DNA of 64,000 nucleotides from Gnetum montanum. Its lineage: Eukaryota; Streptophyta; Gnetopsida; Gnetales; Gnetaceae. The stretch spans positions 534,507-598,506 of the forward strand of contig MNCI01002172.1 of assembly GCA_015680685.1 (NCBI GenBank), given 5' to 3'. Shown here in pieces: positions 35,530 to 47,738 of the stretch. The position numbers and the translations under genes were made by a program. A model generated the notes under the pieces. That model did not search any database. It saw nothing but the letters and a program-made list of their open reading frames with translations, and was not told the origin of the DNA. The first letter of the stretch is position 1; every line of letters starts with the position of its first letter.

Positions 35530-38042
35530 TGTTAAGTTTGAAGGGGGCTTCGAAGCTTTAGTTGATATGAAGGTGTCCAAAGACTCAGCCACCTAGGGTT
35601 GCAAGGGCTTAGTTGCACTGTTGGTTCTAAAGAAAGATCTTTTCTTCCTACGGTTGTCAAAACCAACATTAGGTTGAGGGTTAATAGCCCTTGTGGCATT
35701 GCATTATTATGGCTAACCAGGGAGTTCACCTTGCATTGCTGGAGCAGGTGGTAATGGAGCTATTGGTGGGAGAGATGCGGCCAGATTGGAAGGATGGTAT
35801 ACTTGTGGGATGTCGCCCCTAGTAGAGGAAGTCCTATAGTATTCACAGGCTTGGTAGTGATGTTGGGGAGTAACATGACCAGCAAAGTCATGTGGAGAGA
35901 TTGGATGCTGCATGTAATATCCATATGGGTCTAGTTGCTGGTAAGGATATTGTTGCCTTGGTGGTGGCATTCCCCATGATTATGGATGCTGCCATTGCTG
36001 ATGTTGCTCAATTGGTTGTGGTGGAGTTCCACTTGGATAATACGTTAAAGGTTGGTAGAACTACCTTGGGTTACCTTGGGGGTAAGGTAACCGTTGGGAT
36101 GTTTTCCATTTGTTTAATCATGGATTAAGTGCATACACCCCAAACTCCTATAAATGTGAGATTACAAGGAAAAATCCCTTAGGATGGTCATGTTAAAAAA
36201 TCTCACATCCACTATCATCATCATCTAAATCCACAACCTCTTCAATAATAGCAACTTTACCCTTACCCTTGTTACATGAATTCTCTACTTCTTTCTTTTT
36301 CCTTCTATCACAGTCACTACCTCGCTCCCTAGACTCCTCTACTACTTTGAGCATAGTTTTAAACCTACTATTCAAGGAGTCCCACATTTGGTCTACCTTT
36401 GCTGATACTTTTGATGCTAGCTTTTGAATAGGCAAGGTTTTCCTATTCACCATCTCTTCGAGTGGTGACTCTTTCTCATCCTCACAAAATCTTACTCCCT
36501 TATTTTGAAGGGAAGGATCTTGGTTGTATTCTTCTACACTCTCTCTTTTCCATAGCTCACCTTCTTCTTTAGCTACTTGCTCTAGCATTCTATGAATTTG
36601 ATGGGACCTAAGCTCATATAACCTTCCTTTGGCATAAGTCCCAAGGGTCCTTCTTATTTCACGCCTAATCCCATGTACGAGATGGCGTATTTGATCCCGC
36701 TACGAATAACCATGGCCAAGACAATGATGTAAGAGTGCATAATAGTGGCCCATGGAAACATCCAAGGGTTCATGACTTCCTTGTTTCCATCCTTGGATTT
36801 TCTTTCATAGGTTAGACACCCAGGAGTATGTTTGGTACTTATCATTGAACAATTCTAGGATCGTACTCCACCTATGAATGGATTCTAGTTCTAAGGACCG
36901 ATACTAGCTTTGAGCTTCTTTTATTAGTGTTTGTGGAAAAACCTTAAGCTTTTTCCACTCATTTTCTATGTTTTGCAAGGCACACGCATCATGAAATTCT
37001 TGTAAGTGATTTTGAGGATCAGTGTTATATCCCCCTTCAAATCATGGGATGTTATTCATGTCTAGCCTCTTGATCCTACTATCTTTCTGGTGCCTTTTTG
37101 GAACTCTTACGGCCTTAGTTATATCAAGAATGCTTCATGTGGCGAGTAGGGATTCATCATCATCATCTCATTCGTAGCGCCTATGGTGTCTACACGGTTC
37201 CCTACTCTTCCTTCTTCTATGGCATGATTCCCTGTAGTGCTCTCATCCTCCATCTTGGTTGTCCCATTTATGACTTCCACTTTGTTTGCCCTTATCCTCA
37301 CAATCTGTTTCTCTATGGTTGTGTCTGAACATGGAAGGTGAGGGTGAAGGTGATGATGAAGGTGAAGAAGAAGGAGAACCACCACCATGACAGTGTCTAC
37401 TACCTTCTCTTTAGTGGTCTCTGCCTCGATTACGATTGTGATTAGAATGCCCACCTTTGTCATGTGCCTTTGTTCCTTTTTCAGACTCTTTGTGTCTATT
37501 GGTATCAACACTTGGGTTGTGAATAGTAGAATGAATATTTTGATACATAACCCTTGGCCAAAGTCAAGGGGAGGAACATCGTTATGTGGGTGACTACCTG
37601 AGGTAGGTTCATCACCCTCAATTTCATTTAAAACATGTGGGGCATCCTTAGACCATTTTCCCTTCAAGGACTTATGGTTTCTCTCCTACTGATAGTCCCT
37701 TTGATGTTGTGCTTTGGTAGGAAGATAGTCTCTTGAATCATATTTTTGCACAATGTACTCTGTGTGTAAGTGTTACATGTCTATTCATGTGAGAGCATGA
37801 AGAAGCATACTTGGGACTGAACAATATGGAGGTAACACTATGTTACCTTCCAAGTCACGCAAATGCAACTGTTCGTCTTGGTGGAGAATAAAGGTGAAGT
37901 CAGGTACATATTCATCAAGATGAATATATACCACACAAAATTGTTGAGGAAGCAGCGGATCAACATCATGTGTATTTTTCCACCGATTGCTTCTTATCTT
38001 AGTCCTAGGTGGTGAAGTGCTCTTGTGCTAAGAAGAAGACAT
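35530..38042 (-). pseudogene. Gag of element B
   Basis: ATG at 38042 (MSSS then a stop), about 130 bp after the PBS, as in copy A. LLPQQFCVVYIHLDEYVPDF follows. The capsid section is near 36700-36960, a charged segment at 36193-36588 (EEMVNRKTLPIQKLASKVSA), the Cys/His motif at 36166-36207 has lost three Cys, and the Tyr/Gln/Pro-rich tail at 35713-35970 begins PPPRQQYPYQQLDPYGYYMQ. Broken by shifts. Confidence 0.78.
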
Positions 38043-38170
38043 CTTGTCTTGTTTAGTGTGCAATGTACTATATATTTATATATTATTATTATTTTTCCTT
38101 TAACCAACCCTAAGGATTTGTTCGAATGATGTGAATAATTTCCTAAGTTCTACTTAGTGCACAAACAAAG

Positions 38171-38188
38171 TCCCTGACAATAGCACCA
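38171..38188 (-). other. PBS of element B, tRNA-Asp type
   Basis: Minus strand TGGTGCTATTGTCAGGGA one base after the LTR. It differs from the tRNA-Asp complement mainly by transitions. Confidence 0.78.
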
Positions 38189-38189
38189 A

Positions 38190-39023
38190 TGATGAGTGGT
38201 GAGGTACCCCTATGCTCAACCATACGAATATGAGCATTTCATGCATGATCTGATTCAATTCCAAATACTAAGTGCCTATGCACCTTGTGGAATGATAATG
38301 GGTTGATTAATCATTGTCTTCCCAAACTTACTTGTATGTCATGGTTGTATGGTTACGTAAGCTTGAGGTATATGATTTTTATGGTTTTTCTGTGTTTTCT
38401 ATCCTGTGCTAATAAGGAGGGGAGAGAGAAGTAACAAAGTAACTAATCTAATTTAACTATTCATTAACTAAGTTCTAAGTACTCCTAACACTAGTATTCG
38501 TTCCCACTTTCTATACACATCCTAAACCAGTGCAACGCTGCTGGGATTACCAAACGCTAACTATTACTAGGTTACCAAGCACTACACACATGCTCGAAGC
38601 GATCGTACTGAGTGTATTAACTAAGAGAGTTGTAGGATGAGAGAAATCATTAATGAACTACAAAAGCATTAAATAAAAATTAACACTAATTAATCTATTT
38701 TGTATGCTGCAAAGTTTATCATAAAGTTCATCTTTATTGCCGTACACAAAGTGTGCTCAGGTACACAATGCTTGAATAAAGATCTGTTCACTCTATGAAT
38801 CCTACTGTGAGCACGTAGAAATAATTCTAACTCTAGAGGGAGAAAATGACAAGATTTTGGCTAAGGGACTAATTCTTAACTGTCGAAACCAAAGGCGTTG
38901 CCTCTTATTTATAGATACTAAGACAGGCCATGATATCGGGTATCCAATATTGCATGGTCGATCCAATATTGCGGACGTGATATTGTGGACACGATATCGC
39001 ATATGCGATATCATGGTTCATCA
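38190..39023 (-). mobile_element. Element B 5' LTR
   Basis: 834 bp, TGATGAGTGG to GGTTCATCA. Minus TATA box at 38904-38914, minus AATAAAG at 38732-38738, GATATC palindromes at 38928-39018. Confidence 0.9.
38904..38914 (-). promoter_or_regulatory. TATA box of element B 5' LTR
   Basis: CTATAAATAAG on the minus strand about 110 bp inside the LTR, as in element A. Confidence 0.65.
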
Positions 39024-39841
39024 ATAACTATATCATCAACATGATCATTAAGTAACCCTAGCATGTACTCACTAAAGATGTAGGTCATAGCTTGTTAATA
39101 TGTTTCACTAGTGTTTTTTAGATCGAAAGGCATCATCGTATAACAAAAGATTACCTAAGAGGTCATGAAGATTGTGTAAAGTTGATGCTCTAGATTGATC
39201 CTAACTTGGTTATATCTTAACAATCCATCCATAAATGATCATAAGGCATGAACAACTATAGTATTGATAAGTTGATCAATACTAGGTAAAGGAAAATCAT
39301 CTTTGATGGTTGCCTTATTGAGGTCATGAAAATTAATGAATATTTAAATGCTCTCATTTTTCTTAGGATCTACAACTATGTTGGACACTTAATTAGTGTA
39401 ATTGACAACTCGAATGAAACCTACTTGGTAGAGTTTCTTGATCTCATCACAAACTAAAAGGATTAGTTTTGGTATGATTTTATGCATCTTATGTTTGATA
39501 GGCTTGATACTAGAATAAATTATAATGCTATGTTGAAATAAGCATGGGTTGAGTCCTAGCATGTCTTTGTAAGACCATGCAAAGGCTTTAATGGTGTCCA
39601 GGAGAGCCTTGGTGATTCCTTGGTCTATCTATGGTTCAAGTGAGGAACTTAGTTTCAAATTTTTCTCCTCACCATTGTGCATTGTAATAGGGATTTCAAC
39701 TAAAGAATCCTCAGCAATGTCTCTGACCTCTAGGTCAAGGGTTTTCACTATGTAATCGGGCCAATCTAGGGACTTCTCTATTGAGGCTATGTGGTCAAAT
39801 AGGCTTCCAAGCTCAAGATCTAGGCATTCAAGATCAATCAA
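39024..39841 (-). pseudogene. Tat-like gypsy RT, upstream part (host of element B)
   Basis: Minus strand, with stops: AFAWSYKDMLGLNPCLFQHS near 39540-39600, EIKKLYQVGFIRVVNYTN, then ATIKDDFPLPSIDQLI, SFMDGLLRYNQVRI, MPFDLKNTSETY and finally LLNDHVDDIVI, whose last codons abut element B. The wording (FAWSY.DM.GL, KDDFPLP.ID, SFMDG..GYNQI, MPF.LKN...TY) is that of the Tat/Ogre type of plant gypsy elements. The 70-codon piece 39629-39841 is the acidic linker before it. It continues at 29058-28885. Confidence 0.78.
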
Positions 39842-40084
39842 TCAATAAACATAACCATAGGGTCCATTTAGGCTCAAAGATAGATAAAATTATGCCCATG
39901 TATCCATAGTTTAATCCTACATGTCAACAAAAGCATATTAACTAGCATCTGCATGGTAAAATTTTTCAAATTAGCCTGAAAATGTAAAATAATGTAATAA
40001 ATAATATTATTTATTTTTAGCTCATTTTACTATTAAAATGAAAAAAATATAGTGCAAATAGATGATAATTGGTTAAAATAATGG

Positions 40085-40400
40085 ATTTTTATGTCACATA
40101 GGCTGAAAATAATGGGTATTATTAGTTCCAATGTGTGGAAGCTAGTGGGACAATGTGTGAACATCCTAGAGTAGATTCCTAGTGTGTGAGGCTTAATGGG
40201 GTAGTGTGTGGATACCCTGGAACATATCCACATCCTATGGAACCTAGTTTAATAGTGTGTGGGTATCCTAGGCTAAATCCACAATGTGTGGGACCTAATG
40301 GGTTATCATGTGAACATCTTGGGATATATCGATAGCATGTGGGACCTAGATCAGTAGATTGTAAGAAATGTTAACTAAGTCTATATTAGATTGGCTTGGT
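40085..40400. repeat. Degenerate TGTGTGGGACCTAG repeat, block 1
   Basis: The words TGTGTGGG, TGTGTGAG, TGTGTGGA, CATGTGGGACCTAG recur about every 25-50 bp, each followed by a CCTAG-like string. The units are too diverged to count exactly. The same texture returns at 43258-44310. Confidence 0.6.
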
Positions 40401-42038
40401 ATGTCAATGTATGGAAAGCATGGGTAGATTCATGGCTTGTTTGACCATCTTGGGTAGTGTATGAGCAATATTAATCATTTTAATAACTTGCTTAGTGTTG
40501 GCACATTTGGCCATTACATGGAGCAGTTGGAATATTTTGTTCAGTTGGAATATTTTATTCAAAATATGGGCAAAATCCCTGGTTGTAAATTTGCAGTTTA
40601 GTATTGTGAGTAATGGGTATTCTTGGAGAAGAAAGCTTGGTAAATAATGTTGATGATTTAAGCCTTCTTGGAAAGTAAATTAAAGTACCAAGATATTTTC
40701 TTGAGTGAAGGTTGGAATAAAAAAGAGAAGGATTATTTACCACAAGAAAGCATACTACCTGATTAATATTGGCAAAATAAACAACACTGTGGGTAGTGGA
40801 TTATCAAAAATTGGCTAAAGAGTCCAACTGGTTTTGAATTCGTAATTATCAAAGGGTGTAAAGGTTTCTGTATTGCAGAAAACCCAAATTCACGTATGAC
40901 CCGAGACCCATTGTTAACGCTGTTGGGAAAAATGAAATCAGAAAAAAAAATGGAGCTGAATGCCATGGTATTGGGGTGTTTCCTTTGGCTTGCTGGTTCT
41001 GGACTGCGTCCACGTACCAGTCGGAGCTATGTTGCTGACTCATTAGATGCCAAACCTAAGTTCGTGAAGCGCGTGGGAGGTCCTTCTTGCACCAATGAGC
41101 CGTTTTAACAAGGGTTTCAGGCAGCAATCGCGTGGAGAAAATTAGATAGAACTTAGGCCAATGGAGGGCAAAACGTAGGGATTAAACAACAAAGAAAAAA
41201 TCGAAACCCTCTGTATACAATACACGGAGAAAGACATTCCATTTTGTTTGGGCCCCGATTCTATTTTTGTCGCAGGCCGTAGCAGTTTCAGTTGCGCGGG
41301 CAGCAACGACTCTAAAGGTTCCTGTGGTTTCAGCGGCTGCAGATTCACAACACATTCATCCCTAGTCCTATAATTAATGACAATGGTGGAGACAAACAAA
41401 AATAAGAAATGTAGGAAGCCCTAAAACAATTTTGGGGGCAAAACAAAAAAATCTCTGGCAATCAAAACCCTCTGTTTGGGACAGTATGCTCAGCATGTCG
41501 TTCTTCAAGAAAACCCTTCTTCTCCAGCACGCGACAGCAGAGGCAGATGCAGTTGCAGAGCCTTCTCCCACGGTGATCGTTAGTTACGGTTTTGCAGGGC
41601 CTTATTATGTGGTGGCAGTTCGAATCTACGGTTTGGGATGATGCTGCATTTTGAATCTTGATTCAAACATGTGTCAGTTCTTACAGGTTTTGTGTAGAAA
41701 TGAGAGAAAGACCATTGTCCTGGAACTGTGATTGAGCCTCTACATGATTTACAGGGAAGACAAGAAGAATCGTTTAAGGACATAACTTTGCCGCTTTCAC
41801 CAAGAATTATTTGATTACTTCTGCCGCTCAAAGTATATGGTTAAGATGGAGTATAAATTAACCAACAATATATATATATCCATCATATGAAGTACCCATT
41901 GTATGAAGCCTTGATTTAAAAACTTGCCTTCAATTATCCCAAGTCATGAAAAATTATTTTAAAACATATAAGTTACTACCCATAAATTTTTTTTGCAATA
42001 TTGATTATCCCATTACATTTAATGTCACATTACATTAA
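40401..42038. other. Unassigned, partly GC-richer DNA
   Basis: From about 40860 to 41660 base composition is visibly higher in GC than its surroundings and the word AAACCCTCTG occurs twice (about 41204 and 41467). ORFs up to 70 codons lie on both strands (for example 41432-41641 +, MGAKQKNLWQSKPSVWDSML then SMSFFKKTLLLQHATAE), but nothing is recognised. It could be a fragment of a gene or its promoter, or a single-copy spacer. Confidence 0.4.
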
Positions 42039-42936
42039 TGTTAGCATAAAATTCTCCTAATTTTATGCATAACTTCCTAACTCCCTAACTACATAACTTT
42101 CTCCTAGCTTGTTGGGCAAGTAATCTTCTAATTGGTTAGTCAAGTTACTTGGGAGAAAAGTTAGGTGAGATATTTTGAGATTTTTTTTGAAATTGTAACT
42201 TCCCTACCTACCTTTGAACCCTATAAAAGGGCTTCAAGGAAAGAAAAGAAAGAAATTGGAATCTCATTTTTTATAAGGACATTTGGAGGGAATAATTGGG
42301 GTTTCATACATCACTTAGAAGAATTTTGGGATGTCTCATACATCACACTTGGGCTCTCACTCGGAGACATACTCGAGGTCTTGAGAAGAGCTTTGTAAAG
42401 AAATTGTGAACGATTGCTTGCAAGATGGCTTGCTAGAATAAAGATTTCAGCCTCTTTGTCATGGTCCTGTGAGTTATGCATTTCATTTTTTGTTTTGTTT
42501 AAATTGTTTAGCTAGTGGTTTAGATAGTATCATCCTTGGCAAGTAATTTTGGGATTTTTAGATTGCTCTTATTGTTCTTGTTGCCCGATAGAAATTTCTA
42601 TTAAAATTTTGCCATAGAAGCGCTTGTGTTTAAAAGCCTTAAGAGCATTTTAGTAGTAAATTTTGTTATTGTGCAACGTGTGGGAACTGCTATTGGGATT
42701 GTTGTAAGAGAACCTCTGTTTGTAGTCACGCCGTTGAACAATTCAGTAGTCGAGAGGGTTCAGAAAATCTTTGGTATTTTGATGGGACTAGAATAGCTTC
42801 TTTTTATCTTTAAAGTGAATTTCCGTTGTATTTCAATCAGAAATTGTCAAGTGTTTCAAAGGTTCTTTTTAAATGCAATCGTTAACATCTATTATCTAGC
42901 CAAAATAGAGTCTCGTACGTGGTAGTTTACGCAGCA
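42039..42936 (+). mobile_element. Probable 5' LTR of another LTR element
   Basis: The segment TGTTAGCATAAA to TTTACGCAGCA has LTR-like parts on the + strand: a TATA box CTATAAAAGG at about 42221-42230, GAATAAAGATTT at about 42436, and, four bases after the CA end, a TGGTAGCATA resembling the tRNA-iMet PBS. The left border is a guess from TG...CA and position. The element is cut by the N gap right after the PBS. Confidence 0.45.
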
Positions 42937-42941
42937 ATTTT

Positions 42942-42951
42942 TGGTAGCATA
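42942..42951 (+). other. Possible PBS next to the gap
   Basis: TGGTAGCATA then N. The iMet PBS is TGGTATCAGAGC, and TGGTAGCAGAGC variants are common in plants. Only ten bases are available. Confidence 0.4.
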
Positions 42952-43257
42952 NNNNNNNNNNNNNNNNNNNNNNNNNNNNNNNNNNNNNNNNNNNNNNNNN
43001 NNNNNNNNNNNNNNNNNNNNNNNNNNNNNNNNNNNNNNNNNNNNNNNNNNNNNNNNNNNNNNNNNNNNNNNNNNNNNNNNNNNNNNNNNNNNNNNNNNNN
43101 NNNNNNNNNNNNNNNNNNNNNNNNNNNNNNNNNNNNNNNNNNNNNNNNNNNNNNNNNNNNNNNNNNNNNNNNNNNNNNNNNNNNNNNNNNNNNNNNNNNN
43201 NNNNNNNNNNNNNNNNNNNNNNNNNNNNNNNNNNNNNNNNNNNNNNNNNNNNNNNNN
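42952..43257. other. Assembly gap (306 N)
   Basis: Run of N. It probably hides the body of the LTR element at 42039. ORFs drawn through it are meaningless. Confidence 0.95.
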
Positions 43258-44310
43258 CTTAGGTCTCACACATTGTCCCATATGCTAGTGCAGCATGTGA
43301 GTAGTGTATGAACATTTCACAACTAGTTTAACTATTTTTAAATAGTGTATGAGAAACATTGGGCATGTCAATAACTTGCTTATGTCTCACATGTTTTCCC
43401 ATATGCTAGTGCAATGTATGGGACTTAAGGTATCTTTGGTAGAGAGTTGTGGGTCCCACATGGGATTGATCCCAATAGTGTATGAGCCATGAACTCAAGC
43501 TTGACTATGTATGGAAGCTAATTTCCTTATTAATTTCCTTTCCCTAGAGTGTAAGGCGCTAGGTAGTTTTCTTCTAAGATTCTAGAGCCCACTTGTTAGC
43601 TTGATTAGTGTAGTTTGATAACATATGGAATCCTAGATGTCAATCTCACGCTGATATATAGTGTATGAAGTTAATTCCTTCCCCCCACCCACAGTGTATG
43701 AGATACTTGGTTGAATTTTTTAGGCTAGGTAATGTATGGGAGCTAGATGGCCAGTGTCTAGAGAAAGGAAAATTAATTCCACCAAATATGTCTACGTGTG
43801 AGATTAATTTCCTAGCTAATTTTCCATCCCCAATGTGTAAAACCTTAGGTGTTTTTACTCATGGCTTGTGGAACCCACCTACTATTAAAATTAATTGTAT
43901 TAACATTGTGTGAGGCCTAGAAATCCAAAATATTGATTAAAATATAGCATGTGAACTTAGTTTCCTCCTCAACATATGAACTAGTATGTGAACCTTGGGT
44001 ATTACTTGGCCATGTTCCATGGAGCCCACACATTATCAAAATTAACTATACTTGCAGCTTTTGAGATAGAAAGATCAAATATTCCAATAGAATCCAACTT
44101 ATGGATCTAATTTTAGTGTTTATTATCCATCCATGATGTGTGAAGGATAGTTCTAGAAATGTGTGGGAGAAGATACATAACATGTGAGGCTAAGGAAGTA
44201 GATTTTTCCATCAAATCCCCAATGTATGAGCTTAATCCCCCATTCCCCCCCTCCCTAATTTCCCATATGTAGCATGTGAGACTTAGATTTGTGAATAGAA
44301 ACTCATTCAC
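43258..44310. repeat. Degenerate TGTGTGGGACCTAG repeat, block 2
   Basis: Repeated words such as AGTGTATGAG, AATGTATGGGACTTA, GCATGTGAG and CACATTGTCCCATATGCTAGTG occur roughly every 30-60 bp. CCCATATGCTAGTGCA occurs twice about 120 bp apart. It is the same family as 40085-40400, probably one array split by the segment between. Confidence 0.55.
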
Positions 44311-46029
44311 ACATCAAATTCAAGCTAATTTTGGCTTTTTCTACCTCATGTTCTTAGCATGTTAGATCAAATCAACAGATTTTAAGCTTTTCCATGCAAT
44401 AATCAAAGGCAAAACTGTTGAAATCTAGTAACCATGGTGAAGAAAATGGATCAACATGCCAAAACCAAATATTGGAAAAGGTAGAGGCTTTGAGGATCAT
44501 ATTAAGGCTTTCAAATCCATCTATAAGAAAAGGATCTTCGTCAATGACTTATAGGTACTAGTTTTTTGTCACTTTCTCTAGTTTTTGGTCAAATTGTGGA
44601 AATATTTTCCCACTTCTAGGCCTATTTTGGTGAATATTTTTGCATTTGATACATCAAAGTTAGATTTAAACTTTTTAAATATCATGGGAAATAAATTTGA
44701 AAATTTTTTGGCTCTTTTGGTAAACATTGGATTTTTTTCCAAACCATGTGTAGTGTTGATGCCCTACTTTTGCTTATTTTTATTAAATTTTGTCATTTTT
44801 TCTAGCTTGTGTATGCTGAGATCTCTAGGTTTCGACTACATAGAATTATTGTTTGAGGTTTTTCAACCATACTAGAGGTTGAATTGAATTTTTTAAATTT
44901 TTTGTTACAAAGATTTATATTTTTTTTCTTTTCCCATATATAGCATTTTGGCTACACACTTGTTTTCTAAGGTTTTGGGTTTTTCTATGGTTAAACTAGT
45001 AGCATTGGTAGGGTTTTTATCACATATGGTTAGTGCCTTAGATCTTTTGAAAGGGTAGATGCTATGTAGGAGGGTTTTGGACCAAGTTTGAATTTTTTCT
45101 ACAGTCAATTTCTTACAAACTAGGGGTTTTCTAGCTAAATTTTGGTAAAAATGGGTTTTTAGCACATGTAAGTGAAGCACTGTTGATGAATTTGTGTTGT
45201 TCTAGCCATGTTAATTACATTTGTGGTTGAAAATAATTTTTTAACAATTTTTGTAGATTTTCCCCAACCATTGGGTCTACGTTGGTCAATTTGTGCTTAG
45301 AATGCAGAATTTGGAAATTTTTTTCTAGCCTATGTTAATAGCATTTAGGTGCTTGGAGTTTGAATTGGGAATTATGGATTTTTACCAGTCTTGTTCTTTG
45401 AATGCCCAGGATCTACAAGAGAATTCTATGGAAACTCCTAATATATGTGATAATGTATAAAAGACTTTGGGATTTTTCTCCATGGAAGAGTGGTAGCATA
45501 TGGGCTCCTAGAGCTAAGAAAACTTGTGTTTTTTATCTTATTCTTTTCACATCTTTAGTGTTTTGAAATATTTTATTTTTTTGCCATTATTTATGGGATT
45601 TTTCTGCTTCTTCAATCCCAACACTATCAATCTTGGACATACATTTTTGTAGAAACCTGGTTTTATGTCAACTATTTGTAGAAATGCCTATTTGATACTT
45701 TGAATGTCAGCTATTTGACAAAATGTCAAACTTGGTTATTCAAAGTTTCTATTATCTTATTTTCATCTCAAATAATTGTCAAAATATCAAATATAATTTT
45801 TTTCTATATCATAAGCTTTTTAAAATGTCAAATTTGATGTTTTTTTATGTCATAGTAAGAAGTCTAAGAGGTTAATTTTGATTTGTACTACAATGGTAAT
45901 TGTGTTAATAAACTTGATTATTTTTTATTATTTTATTCTCATGCCAACACTATCACTATTGAGGTTATTTTTTCTTGATTTTTTTTCAATTCTTGAATGT
46001 TTTAAATTCTAATTGCTATATAGGTTTGT
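44311..46029. other. T-rich DNA without recognised genes
   Basis: Phrases like TTTTGGTAAAAATGGGTTTTTAGC recur loosely. ORFs of 91-96 codons on both strands (44585-44875 +, 44905-45180 -) lack recognisable content. Confidence 0.45.
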
Positions 46030-47453
46030 TGTGTGCAAGCCTCTACTGAAACCAATTTTGATCATTGTGGAGTTGGTAGGCATTCTTTGCTATATGGGAG
46101 TGGCTACGTAGAATAGTTTAATATCCAACATGACTATTAATGAGAACACTTATGCATGCTTTAGACCTAGTGCTAGAGAGTTCTTGATGTACTTATTACA
46201 GTATTATAGTGTGATAATATGCTCATACTAGGTTATGGATGTTGCAACTGTAATTACAAAGACTATTGTGGCAAGGTCCTCTAATTACATCTTGAAGCAC
46301 ATGGTGAATGATCTCGAAACCTAGATAAAAATAGAGCATAATGGGGGTTCATACTTCGTAGGGGTTCAATAATTATTATGCATCTGGAAGATGTTAGTGT
46401 ATTCCTAGTATAATGCAAACAACACCTTAATGCTAGATCATAGACTAAATACTCTATTTCGAAATTCTCCTAGAACTAACCACTTGCTAAAAGTGTAAGA
46501 TTGTTTTAATTTGACATTTTTCATTTTTGTTTTGAGGTTTTTTGTTTTATTGGTTTTATGTTTTGGTTTTACATGTTTAAGGTGCAGAATAAAGGATCTG
46601 TGAAAATGACCAAACATTGTTTGTAGCTCACACAACCTTGGAGGAATTTAGGTAAGATGAGGTCATAAGAGTGCAAGTGCTTAACCAACTCAATGTAGAG
46701 TTCACGTAGTACCAAATGTGATATTCTTATGCATACTATAGGTGTATGACCATCAAACATATATATGAGTTTTGCACTCTCCAAGATTTGGAAGCCCGTA
46801 TGCAAGTTCAACCTATAGTTTTAGCTTTGCTCAAGTTTGGTGAATGAAAACTACTTAAGTTTTGGTAACTTTTTTAACATTTTTTTTTGTTTTTATTTTT
46901 ATGATTTTTAATGATTTTTAGTTTTATGATTTACTATAGGCTACATTAGTTGCTTATAGTTTAATAAGCTAATACGCTAACTATGTTGTTTGTTACATAT
47001 TTCATGTGCAAGTATACAATCACCATGGTTACTTCTGGTCATTCTAAGAACAAGATTCATCTCAACTAGGATGAAGTAGATAGAGCATATGAATGATTTT
47101 CAAACAAGGCTCCTACAAACATCCAACAAAGAATCATGAACACAAGCTTATTTGATTTATTTATACTTCCTAGTTCATCTATGTCACAAATTGAAATGTT
47201 GAATATTGCTAATTTATTTCATGAGGGAGTCACCAAATTTTTTACGTGTATCCATGGTTTTCCTATTATTTTGAGCATTTATGAGGTAATTTTTAGCAAT
47301 CTTTTTAGTGTACCTACTAGCAGTGTTAAGGTGGTCATTAGAGCAAGAAAAGATGCCAACCTTAGAGAGGATATAGAGGCTTGGCTTAATTCATCTCTTG
47401 GAATAATATTGTCTTTTGACAAGTGTGATATTAAGAAGGCGAATGATTTGTAA
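46030..47453 (+). pseudogene. Decayed + strand coding region with two intron-like breaks
   Basis: One frame at 46090-46490 reads NMTINENTYACFRPSAREFL and later VMDVATVITKTIVARSSNYI with few stops, mostly TAG. A T-rich stretch 46495-46583 has GTAAGA at its start and GTGCAG at its end. Coding-like sequence resumes (LEEFR, then DEVIRVQVLNQLNVEFT). A second T-rich break ends near 47010, and the last part holds 105 open codons ending ANLREDIEAWLNSSLGIILS, then FDKCDIKKANDL. No family recognised; it could be a retroelement accessory ORF or a dead host gene. Confidence 0.35.
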
Positions 47454-47738
47454 CCACTTTTCTACTCTAGAGTTTTTTCCATGTCTTTTTCATAAAAGAA
47501 AATCATAAAAGCTCAACAAGCTTGTTGTATATAAAAGGTATTGATTAATGGTACTAGGTTCAATTAGGATACCTTTTTGGATACTGGTCTAAGGGGAAAA
47601 ATACAAAAACTCTGAAGCAAACTTAAATCAATGTATCATATACATTTCACATTTTTTGTGCATATCTTAGAAGATTTTTAGAGTTCTTGGAGGTCAAGAA
47701 AATAGAAAGTGAGTAGGGTGTGACATTTCAAGCCTTGG

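Larger units (their letters stand above)
29059..39023 (-). mobile_element. Element B: near full-length Athila-type LTR retrotransposon
   Basis: It is 9965 bp with both LTRs (29059-29884, 38190-39023), PPT, tRNA-Asp PBS and gag, protease, RT, RNase H and integrase in order on the minus strand. The flanks are the two halves of another element's RT, so the borders are well fixed. The 5-bp flanks GTTAT and ACCAT (minus strand) do not match, though codons rejoin if one is counted as a decayed duplication. All ORFs are broken. It is closest to element A. Confidence 0.9.

Noticed and set aside
29054-39028. Target-site duplication for element B
   Set aside because: The flanking 5-mers GTTAT and ACCAT (minus strand) agree at two of five positions only. 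The insertion is supported by the rejoined RT frame instead.
41432-41641. 69-codon + ORF as a possible host gene exon
   Set aside because: It has no recognised domain or splice context; it is kept only as part of an unassigned GC-richer region.
42892-43311. ORFs of 115-130 codons across the N gap
   Set aside because: They are almost entirely X and exist only because N yields no stops.
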